A stretch of DNA of 8,311 nucleotides from Actinomycetota bacterium (GTDB lineage Bacteria; Actinomycetota; Nitriliruptoria; Euzebyales; Egibacteraceae): NCBI GenBank assembly GCA_019347785.1, contig JAHWKQ010000089.1, forward strand, positions 1 through 8,311. The letters are read 5' to 3'. Made by a program: the position numbers and the translations under genes. Below the pieces are notes generated by a model that was given only the letters and a program-made list of their open reading frames with translations, was not told the origin of the DNA and searched no databases. This document shows positions 1 through 5,247 of this stretch, in pieces (within the stretch, counting starts at the first letter, position 1; each line of letters opens with the position of its first letter).

Positions 1-1132
1 CGACCTGTGCCCGCGGGCCCGCCGCGGCGGTGGGCGCGAGCGCCGCGGGCGGCGTCGGCGGGGCCAGCACCGCCGGCAGGGACGCCAGCAGCAGCGCGGC
101 CGCGGGCAGCACCGGCAGCTGGGGCCACACCAGCGGGTTGACCGAGGGGTGCAGGGCGCCGCCGTCCCCACCGATCCCCGCCAGCAACACCACCGCGGCC
201 GCCACCCCCAGCAGCGCGACCACGGTCTCGGCAGCGCCCCAGGGCAGCGGGCGGTAGCGGCTGCGGCGCACCTGCTGCCCCGCCTGGTGCAGCCCCAGCA
301 GGGCCAGCGCCGCCCCGGCCGCCAGCGCCGGGGCGCCCAGCAGCCGCGGTGCGGTGCCGTCGAGCAGCCCGTAGACGCCGATCGTGAGGGCCAGGAGCCC
401 GGCGAGCAGCGCCCCGGCGGCCAGGCGCCTGCGGTGGCCCGGGACGTCACGGCGGCGGCGCCCGTAGCCGCGGGAGTCCATCGCGGCAGCCAGGAGCAGC
501 GAGCGGTCCAGCGCGTCCTCCATGACCGGCACCAGCGTGGGCCGCAGCGCCCGCAGACCGCGCCTGGTGTCGCCGCGAAGGCGCCGCGCCCGGCGGACGC
601 GGGCGACGCTCGACACCAGCTGCGGCGCGATCCCCAGGGCGAGCACCAGCGTGGTGCCCAGCTCGTACAGCGCCCCGGGCGCGGCCCGCAGCAGGCGCCG
701 GGGATCGGCCAGCACGTTGGCCGCCCCGACGCAGACGATCAGCACCGCCAGGCGCAGCCCGTCGCTGGCGGCGGCGACCAGGCCCTCGGCGGTGACGGCG
801 CCGCCGACGCGGATCCCGGCGGCGACGTCCGGCAGCTGCAGCTCCGGCAGGCGCAGCAGCACGGTCGTGCCGACCCCGCCGCCCAGCAGGACGCGGAAGC
901 CGATCCTGACGAGGACCACCAGCAGCGCCAGCGCCAGGTACAACCGGAAGCCGGGGAGGCCCTCGCGGGAGGCGCCGCGCGCGGCGACGACCAGCGCGAC
1001 GACGCTGGCCAGCAGCAGCAGCAGGATCGGGTTGGTGGTGGCCGTCGCCGCGGCCGCCAGCCCCAACGCCCACAGCCACCACGCTCCCGGGTGCAGGCTG
1101 CGGGGCAGGCGCCGTGGCGGGGCGGCGGTCAC
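1..1132 (-). CDS. ecfT: ECF transporter transmembrane component T (EcfT/CbiQ family), partial at left edge
   Basis: Transmembrane scaffold subunit of an energy-coupling-factor vitamin importer. It couples two cytoplasmic ATPases to a substrate-binding S protein. The reading frame is open for 377 codons from a GTG at 1132 and runs off the window. The N-terminus has the family look: a short polar start, then LHPGAWWLWALGL and TTNPILLLLL (residues 13-41), followed by hydrophobic helices at about 35-50, 64-84, 122-141 and 157-175. The two Ala-Arg-Gly-type coupling motifs are visible as RRARRLRG (180-187) and DSRGYG (219-224). More hydrophobic segments follow at about 236-256, 265-281, 300-319 and 338-356. 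The usual family length is about 220-280 residues, so the C-terminal part is an extension. The GTG overlaps the stop of the upstream gene (GTGA) and no good Shine-Dalgarno is visible, so translation is probably coupled. The upstream B12 riboswitch suggests cobalamin or a precursor as substrate. That is inference; the S and ATPase genes are not in the window. Confidence 0.85.
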   Translation of the reverse strand, partial: MTAAPPRRLPRSLHPGAWWLWALGLAAAATATTNPILLLLLASVVALVVAARGASREGLPGFRLYLALALLVVLVRIGFRVLLGGGVGTTVLLRLPELQLPDVAAGIRVGGAVTAEGLVAAASDGLRLAVLIVCVGAANVLADPRRLLRAAPGALYELGTTLVLALGIAPQLVSSVARVRRARRLRGDTRRGLRALRPTLVPVMEDALDRSLLLAAAMDSRGYGRRRRDVPGHRRRLAAGALLAGLLALTIGVYGLLDGTAPRLLGAPALAAGAALALLGLHQAGQQVRRSRYRPLPWGAAETVVALLGVAAAVVLLAGIGGDGGALHPSVNPLVWPQLPVLPAAALLLASLPAVLAPPTPPAALAPTAAAGPRAQV

Positions 1133-2157
1133 GGGCCCCGGCGCCCGCGCCGGCTGACGACCACCAACGCCGCCGCGGAGATGGCGGCCGCAGCGCCCAG
1201 CCCGACCAGCGCGCCGGTCGGCGGGCCCTCGGCTGTCACCTCCAGGGGCGCGGCGACCCCGCCGCTCGCGGCGACCGCGACCTCGGTCGCCTCGTCCCCC
1301 GTTTCGCTGGCGGGCGGGTCGGCGGGCACGGCGCTGGCGCTCGGGTCGAATCCTGGACGCGCTGCCGGCGCCGCGGTCGGCGTGGCCGGCGAGGGTGTGG
1401 CCGGCGAGGGTGTGGCCGGCAAGGGTGTGGCCGTCGATGGCGTGGCGGTCGAGGGTGTGGCCGCGGCCGGCGCGCTCTGTGGTGGCTGGTCGTCGGGACT
1501 TTCGGAGGTCGCCTCCTCGCCCGTGGGCTGCGCCGCGACGGGCTGGTCGGCACCCTCGCCGGTGGCGGGCGGCGCGTCCGGCACGGCGGGGGGTGCGGGC
1601 GCGGCGGTGGGCTCGGCCGCGGGCGAGCTGCCCGCCGTCGGCCCCGCGCCGCCCTGGTCGTCGGCGGGCGCGGCGGGTGGAGGGGTGCGCGGCGGCATGC
1701 GGTCGCCGGCGGTGGGGTCGGTGGAGAACGACCAGCCCTCCACGCTGCCGGGCGGCGGCGTCCTGCCGGCCGCGCCGGAGGTGGCGTAGCGCCACTGGCC
1801 ACCGCGCTCGGCGTGCCAGTACGACCAGTACGCGTCGGCGGGCGGCGTGTCGACGCAGTCCTCGTCGGCCGGAAGCCCCTCGATCTGGCAGAGGAACCCG
1901 GGGTTGCTGGTGAGGGTGCGGTAGGCGATGGCGGCCTGGGTCAGCGCCTCGAAACCGCTGGTGGGGGTTCCCGGCGCGCAGGCGACGATGGTGTCGCGGC
2001 CCAGCGTCTGGAAGTCGACGACCACGGTGACCCCGTCGGGCTCCGGGCACCCGCCAGACTGGGCGCTCGCCGGCGCCGGGCGCGCGGCCAGCAGCCCCAG
2101 CACCGCCGCCGCGAGCAGGGCGGCGGCCGCGACGCCGCTGACGGCGACCCGGCTCAC
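1129..2157 (-). CDS. Membrane-anchored DUF4430 (transcobalamin C-terminal-like) protein with Pro/Ala/Thr stalk
   Basis: Exported protein of 342 residues, probably a substrate-binding or relay component of the ECF system encoded next to it. Residues 1-32 form a signal peptide ending ASA before QSGG. Residues 37-146 are a DUF4430 domain: DGVTVVVDF (41-49), SGFEAL (67-72), FLCQIEG (88-94), the aromatic YWSYW (110-114), W122 and GSVEGW (137-142). Cysteines 37, 60, 90 and 101 match four cysteines in the DUF4430 domain of the upstream gene, suggesting two conserved disulfides. Residues 150-312 are a low-complexity Pro/Ala/Thr/Glu stalk with ATPSx repeats at 233-262. Residues 313-335 are a membrane helix followed by RRGRRGP, so the binding domain faces outward. 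There is no LPXTG. The GTG start at 2157 overlaps the upstream stop (GTGA), and GGAG lies about 10 nt before it. DUF4430 is related to the C-terminal domain of transcobalamin and intrinsic factor. A B12 role is inferred from that and from the riboswitch. Confidence 0.85.
   Translation of the reverse strand: MSRVAVSGVAAAALLAAAVLGLLAARPAPASAQSGGCPEPDGVTVVVDFQTLGRDTIVACAPGTPTSGFEALTQAAIAYRTLTSNPGFLCQIEGLPADEDCVDTPPADAYWSYWHAERGGQWRYATSGAAGRTPPPGSVEGWSFSTDPTAGDRMPPRTPPPAAPADDQGGAGPTAGSSPAAEPTAAPAPPAVPDAPPATGEGADQPVAAQPTGEEATSESPDDQPPQSAPAAATPSTATPSTATPLPATPSPATPSPATPTAAPAARPGFDPSASAVPADPPASETGDEATEVAVAASGGVAAPLEVTAEGPPTGALVGLGAAAAISAAALVVVSRRGRRGP
1381..1470 (-). repeat. 15-bp tandem repeat coding ATPSx units in the protein stalk
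   Basis: Five full 15-bp units and a diverged sixth run head to tail. The plus-strand unit is TGTGGCCGGCGAGGG, with 1-4 changes per copy. The period is a multiple of three, so the frame is kept. The repeat encodes the ATPST/ATPSP-type units of the Pro-rich stalk, about residues 233-262 of the DUF4430 protein. Such repeats can change copy number and so alter stalk length without breaking the gene. Confidence 0.85.
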
Positions 2158-4436
2158 CCGCAGGCTGCTCCGGTGACCGCCTGCGCCAGCGCCAGGCTGG
2201 TGTCACCCGCGATCGCCGCCTCGCCGCCGTACACCACGCCCCCGCGCACCGAGGGGGCGCCGCAGACATAGGCCGCGGCCTCCTGGCTGAGCGCGCCGGT
2301 CGGCGAGACCAGCAGCGGGCCGCCCAACCGGGCCACGTGCACGCCGCCGGCCAGCGCGTCGGCGAAGTCGTCACGGCGCGCCAGGCCGACGACGGTCGGC
2401 TCGCTGAAGAATCGCACGGCGACGGCGACCGCGGTCGCCTCGCGGGTGGCGCCCCCCACCGCCTCGGCGTCGGGATAGGCCTGCGACGCGGGCCCGCCGA
2501 TGGCGATGACCGCCGCGTCGGGGTGGTCGGCGAGGTAGCCGTCGACCGCGGGGTGCGGCTCGGCGCCCGGCGTCAGGAGGACGACCGCATCCCCAGAGGC
2601 GGCCGCGGCGGTCCCGGCCGCCAGCGCGTCGGCGAAGCCGGTGCCGGTGGTGAGCAGCACCTGCGCGGGCCCACTGGCCTCGCCCCCCGGCGCGAACCCG
2701 CCGACCGCCGCGAGCTCGTCGGCGACGGCGAGCGCGGTGGCGATGCGGTCCGCGCCGGCGACGCGCACCACCGTGTAGCCCAGCGCCTCCAGTCGGGCGA
2801 CGACCTCCTCGCCGATCGCCGCGCTGCCGCCCAGCACGTGGACCGTCCCGCTCGGGGCGAGGATCCGCTGGATCTCGCCGGCGACCTCGTCCGGTAGCGC
2901 GTCGCGGAAGGTGGTGAGCAGCGGCCCGTCGACCGCTGCGGCCAGCGGCGTGCCCGCCAGGGCGTCGGCGAAGCCGTCGGCGCGGGCCAGGACCACCCCG
3001 CCGGCGGAGGTGAAGGCGCCGCGGCTGGCGGCGACGGCGGTGGCGATGCGGCCGGCGCCGGCGATCCGCTCGACGACCGCGCCCGGCACGGCGATGGTGG
3101 GGGGCTCGCCTTCGCCGTAGCGCCACCCCTCCACGTCGCCGGGGTCGGGGTCGGAGGTGTCGGCGCCGACGCCGTAGGCCTCCCAGGCGCCGTCGAGGCG
3201 GCCGCTGAAGTAGGCCCAGAACTGGCCCTCGAACGGCTGGTCGCAGGCGAGCTCCGGGCGCCCCTGGATCGCGCACACGAACTCGCCGAAGTCGCTGCGC
3301 TGGGTGATGACGTCGAAGCCGGCCTGCCGCAGCGCGTCCAACCCGGAGGCCGGGTCGCCCAGCGCGCAGCCCTCCACGACCTCGCCACCGTCGAAGAAGG
3401 CGAGGTCCACCACCACGGTGACGCCGCTGGTGTCCGCGTCGCACGCCCCGCCAGGGGCGTCGGCCGGTGGCTGGAGCGCCGGCAGGGCGGGCGCACCGAA
3501 TGCGAGGAGCCCCTGGCTGGTCGCCAGCAGCAGCGACCCGTCGTCGTCGGCGCGGAACGCGAACGCCCCCGCTTCGGGGTGCTCCGGGCCCTTCTGCAGC
3601 GTGGCGATGAACGCGGCGGCCGCGTCGGCGGCGTCCGTCTGCCCCATCGCGCGCAGCGCCTGGGCGGCCAGGCCGCTGGAGTTGGCGTTGGCGTCGAAGT
3701 CGCCCGCGCTGCCCTGCTGCGCGAGGAGCCACTGCGTCGCGCCGGTGACCTCCTCCGCGGCGGCCGGATCCGCGAGCAGCGCCTGGATGGCCAGCGCGGT
3801 GGTGTCGAGGTGGCCCGCGCCGCCCTGCGCGCAGGGCTCGGAGGTGCCGTCCCCGGCGGTCTCCAGCGCAAAGGGCCACCCGCCGTCGGGGCAGCGCCGG
3901 CTGGCGAGCCATGCGGTGCCCGCGGCGGGGGCGCCGTCCTCGGTCGCGGCCAACGCCATGACCGCCAGCGACTGGGCGAAGACGTCGGCATCGCCGACGC
4001 GGCCCGCGTCCCCGCCCTCCTCCTGCACCAGCGCGCGCAGCTCGGCCTCCAGGTCCAGGCCCGCGAACGCGTTGCCGTCACCGCCCGCGGCCAGCACTGC
4101 CAGGAGGGTCTTGCCCAGCGGGCCCTCGTCGAAGGCGTCGGCGGGGCGGACGTAGTCGGCGGCGACCGCCTCCAGGTCGGTCAGCGCGGCGGGGACCGTG
4201 TCGAGTTCGGCGACGGCGCCCGTGAGCGCGAAGATCAGGTCGGCCAGCGCCCCGCCGGTGACGACCTCACGGTCGGCATGCGCAGCGGCGAGCCAGGCGG
4301 CCGCCTCGGCCTCGACCTCGTCGGGGTCGGGCTGGGCGTCGGCCGCGGTGGGCGCGCCGACGAGCAGCGCGGAGGCGACCAGCGAGCACAGCAGGAAGGA
4401 CAGCAGCCGCCACGCGGGGCGGGAGGAGACCGGCAT
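2154..4436 (-). CDS. Secreted transcobalamin-like protein: alpha/alpha barrel + DUF4430 + three CWB2 cell-wall-binding repeats
   Basis: Predicted wall-attached surface binding protein of 760 residues. Residues 1-34 are a signal peptide (basic RPAWR, hydrophobic core, cut at ADA before QPD). Residues 36-320 are helical repeats resembling the prenyltransferase/squalene-oxidase alpha/alpha barrel, with CPDGGWPFALE (182-192), HLDTTALAIQALL (209-221) and SSGLAAQALRAMG (253-265). Residues 332-442 are DUF4430: GVTVVVDLAFF, Cys332/357/388/398, FWAYFSG (406-412) and DVEGWRYG (434-441). Barrel followed by DUF4430 is the layout of transcobalamin and intrinsic factor. Residues 455-757 are three CWB2 repeats (about 455-552, 556-655, 660-757) with signatures such as ERIAGAGRIATAVA, DGFADALAGTPLA and VHVLGGSAAI; the third starts in a degenerate form. 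The frame is open upstream to an ATG at 4547, but that lies inside the riboswitch. The ATG at 4436 has AAGGA 9 nt ahead (4446-4450) and begins the signal peptide. This is the first gene of the riboswitch operon, and its stop overlaps the next start. Corrinoid binding is inferred, not shown. Confidence 0.88.
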   Translation of the reverse strand: MPVSSRPAWRLLSFLLCSLVASALLVGAPTAADAQPDPDEVEAEAAAWLAAAHADREVVTGGALADLIFALTGAVAELDTVPAALTDLEAVAADYVRPADAFDEGPLGKTLLAVLAAGGDGNAFAGLDLEAELRALVQEEGGDAGRVGDADVFAQSLAVMALAATEDGAPAAGTAWLASRRCPDGGWPFALETAGDGTSEPCAQGGAGHLDTTALAIQALLADPAAAEEVTGATQWLLAQQGSAGDFDANANSSGLAAQALRAMGQTDAADAAAAFIATLQKGPEHPEAGAFAFRADDDGSLLLATSQGLLAFGAPALPALQPPADAPGGACDADTSGVTVVVDLAFFDGGEVVEGCALGDPASGLDALRQAGFDVITQRSDFGEFVCAIQGRPELACDQPFEGQFWAYFSGRLDGAWEAYGVGADTSDPDPGDVEGWRYGEGEPPTIAVPGAVVERIAGAGRIATAVAASRGAFTSAGGVVLARADGFADALAGTPLAAAVDGPLLTTFRDALPDEVAGEIQRILAPSGTVHVLGGSAAIGEEVVARLEALGYTVVRVAGADRIATALAVADELAAVGGFAPGGEASGPAQVLLTTGTGFADALAAGTAAAASGDAVVLLTPGAEPHPAVDGYLADHPDAAVIAIGGPASQAYPDAEAVGGATREATAVAVAVRFFSEPTVVGLARRDDFADALAGGVHVARLGGPLLVSPTGALSQEAAAYVCGAPSVRGGVVYGGEAAIAGDTSLALAQAVTGAACG

Positions 4437-4509
4437 GTTCGACGTTCCTTGCTTGGGGGCCCAGCGGGACCCACGAGCACCGCCAGACGTCGTCATGCCG
4501 GGGACCATG

Positions 4510-4541
4510 GGCTCCGCCCGTAGACCTCGACGGTAAGAGCC
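4510..4541 (-). promoter_or_regulatory. Leader hairpin downstream of the cobalamin aptamer
   Basis: On the minus strand GGCTC (4541-4537) can pair with GAGCC (4514-4510). Inside it, CCGT (4533-4530) pairs with ACGG (4521-4518), leaving the 8-nt loop CGAGGTCT. This could be the P13/L13-type arm that many cobalamin riboswitches place 3' of the core to kiss loop L5, or part of the expression platform. It has no T-run, so it is not an obvious intrinsic terminator. The role is inferred from position and pairing only. Confidence 0.4.
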
Positions 4542-4543
4542 TT

Positions 4544-4564
4544 GCACCTTCGAAGATCAGGTGC
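4544..4564 (-). promoter_or_regulatory. Alternative hairpin that competes with riboswitch stem P1
   Basis: On the minus strand GCACCT (4564-4559) is perfectly complementary to AGGTGC (4549-4544), with a 9-nt loop. The 5' arm is part of the B12 box and overlaps the 3' arm of P1 (CCTGATC, 4561-4555), so the two pairings exclude each other. This is the geometry expected for a switching element: ligand binding would favour P1 and free AGGTGC. The pairing is seen directly; the regulatory role is inferred. Confidence 0.5.
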
Positions 4565-4640
4565 TCCGGCTCGCCTGCCGCCCCTGCGGCCTGCCTACGG
4601 TTGCGGGTCAGCGCCGGAATTCGACCGGCTTCCCCTGATC
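4555..4640 (-). ncRNA. Cobalamin (B12) riboswitch, compact aptamer
   Basis: Read on the minus strand, the element matches the conserved cobalamin aptamer core. GATCAGG (4640-4634) pairs perfectly with CCTGATC (4561-4555) as closing stem P1. GGGAAGCCGG (4634-4625) is followed by a short loop and CCGGCGCTGACCCGC (4617-4603) then AACCGTA (4602-4596). This fits the family pattern GGGAA-stem-GGUGnAAnnCC-GCUGnCCCGC-AACuGU, with one departure (GGTCGAATTCC). The B12 box appears as AGCCGGAGCACCTG (4571-4558). A small hairpin CCGC/GCGG (4589-4578) sits where P5/P6 arms would be. At 86 nt it lacks the long peripheral arms of classic AdoCbl riboswitches. It sits between a promoter and a transcobalamin-like/ECF operon, which supports the call. 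Such elements normally lower expression when cobalamin is plentiful. Which cobalamin form it prefers cannot be told from sequence. Confidence 0.88.
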
Positions 4641-4647
4641 TCGACGC

Positions 4648-4666
4648 CTCGGGCCACTGACCCGAG
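4648..4666 (-). promoter_or_regulatory. Hairpin at the 5' end of the riboswitch mRNA
   Basis: CTCGGG and CCCGAG form a perfect 6-bp stem with a 7-nt loop, just downstream of the -10 box and 8 nt before aptamer stem P1. If transcription starts about 7 nt after the -10 box, this is the very 5' end of the transcript. It may protect the mRNA end or separate the aptamer from upstream sequence. The pairing is seen; the function is inferred. Confidence 0.45.
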
Positions 4667-4673
4667 AGCCGTT

Positions 4674-4702
4674 ACCGTAGCGCCGCCCTCGCGGCCGGTC
4701 AA
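4674..4702 (-). promoter_or_regulatory. Sigma-70-type promoter of the B12 riboswitch operon
   Basis: On the minus strand a -35 box TTGACC (4702-4697) is separated by exactly 17 bp from a -10 box TACGGT (4679-4674). It lies 34 bp upstream of the riboswitch and 38 bp beyond the stop of the preceding gene. The expected start of transcription is near 4667, giving a leader of about 230 nt that holds the whole aptamer. The 303 bp between the VOC gene and the first operon gene are thus taken up by promoter and leader; no gene was seen there. Confidence 0.7.
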
Positions 4703-4739
4703 ACGCGAGCCGCTGTCCGCGTCGGGCGGTTGCGGCGCG

Positions 4740-5165
4740 TCAGGAGGCTGGGCCGATGTGCGCCCGGCCGTCGGCGTCGACCGACCAGCCGGGGTTGTGG
4801 GCGATCTCCCAGACGGTGCCGTCGGGCGCCTGGACGTAGGCGTGGTAGCCGCCCCAGTCGGCGCGTTGCGGCGATTTCAGCACGGTGGCGCCGGCGGCGG
4901 TCATGGTCTCGACGGTGGCGTCGACGTCGGCCTCGGAGGTGCACAGGTGGCCGAGGTCGAACGTTGGCGGGTCGTCGGTGCCGATGTCGTGGGCGAGGTC
5001 ACCCCGACCGAAGAGGGCGATCATCCGGCCGGCTCCGGCCCGGAGGAAGGTGACCTCACCGGGGATGGACAGGGCGGGCTCCCAGCCGAGCCCGGCCACG
5101 TAGTAGGAGTTCGCGGCCTCGAGGTCGGGCACCGCGAGGGTGATGATGTCGGCGCGCAGTTCCAT
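4740..5165 (-). CDS. VOC-superfamily (glyoxalase/bleomycin-resistance-like) protein
   Basis: Cytoplasmic 141-residue protein of the vicinal-oxygen-chelate fold, built of two beta-alpha-beta-beta-beta halves. The first half is LRADIITLAVPDLEAANSYY with GLGW and a strand ending MIALFGR (residues 3-53). The second is FDLGHLCTSEADVDATVETM (69-88), AAGATVLKSPQ, WGGYHAYVQAPDGTVWEIAHNP, the usual closing 'PDG..WE' strand. The length is typical. Candidate metal ligands include His73 and Glu124, but the substrate cannot be assigned; members range from glyoxalases and dioxygenases to drug-binding proteins. An in-frame ATG at 5174 has no spacing for a ribosome site. The ATG at 5165 has GAGG 9 nt upstream and starts directly on the domain, so it is preferred. 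It lies between a terminator and the B12 promoter, so it is probably a separate unit or is read at a low level past the terminator. Nothing in the sequence links it to cobalamin. Confidence 0.85.
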   Translation of the reverse strand: MELRADIITLAVPDLEAANSYYVAGLGWEPALSIPGEVTFLRAGAGRMIALFGRGDLAHDIGTDDPPTFDLGHLCTSEADVDATVETMTAAGATVLKSPQRADWGGYHAYVQAPDGTVWEIAHNPGWSVDADGRAHIGPAS

Positions 5166-5201
5166 GGGCTCCATCCTCGGGCGATCGCCGAGGAGAAGGG
5201 A

Positions 5202-5237
5202 AGAGCCCCGCCGGTCGGGGGGGACCGGCGGGGCTCT
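5202..5237 (-). terminator. Hairpin terminator after the CWB2 protein gene
   Basis: A perfect 14-bp GC-rich stem (AGAGCCCCGCCGGT with its complement, 5202-5215 and 5224-5237) encloses an 8-nt loop. It begins 10 nt after the minus-strand stop at 5248. On that strand it is followed by the pyrimidine-rich TCCCTTCTCCTC rather than a true T-run, as is common in high-GC actinobacteria. It leaves only 36 bp before the next gene's start. Confidence 0.75.
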
Positions 5238-5247
5238 GGGGTGGTGG

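Noticed and set aside
447..1082. 211-codon minus-strand open frame
   Set aside because: It is a shifted frame of EcfT. The product is Arg/Gly/Ala-rich without membrane helices, while the frame from GTG 1132 shows the EcfT motifs.
1381..1470. CRISPR-like array
   Set aside because: The units are contiguous 15-mers with no spacers and code a Pro-rich stalk in frame.
149..1789. 546-codon plus-strand open frame
   Set aside because: It lies opposite EcfT and the DUF4430 gene, crosses both, is full of Gln/Arg/Pro/Gly without domain features, and is explained by the third-position GC bias of the minus-strand genes.
2371..4081. Long minus-strand frames (513 and 502 codons) inside the transcobalamin-like gene
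   Set aside because: Shifted-frame shadows with Arg-, Pro- and Ser-rich composition and no domains. The 760-residue frame has a signal peptide and recognisable domains.
4455..4480. Possible hairpin of GGG/CCC runs just before the first operon gene's ribosome site
   Set aside because: Pairing needs an internal loop and a 3-nt loop, and no T-run follows, so neither a terminator nor ribosome-site blocking is well supported.
4648..4666. Plus-strand GCCACTG read as part of a plus-strand cobalamin riboswitch
   Set aside because: The rest of the aptamer core reads only on the minus strand. The heptamer falls in a simple hairpin loop.
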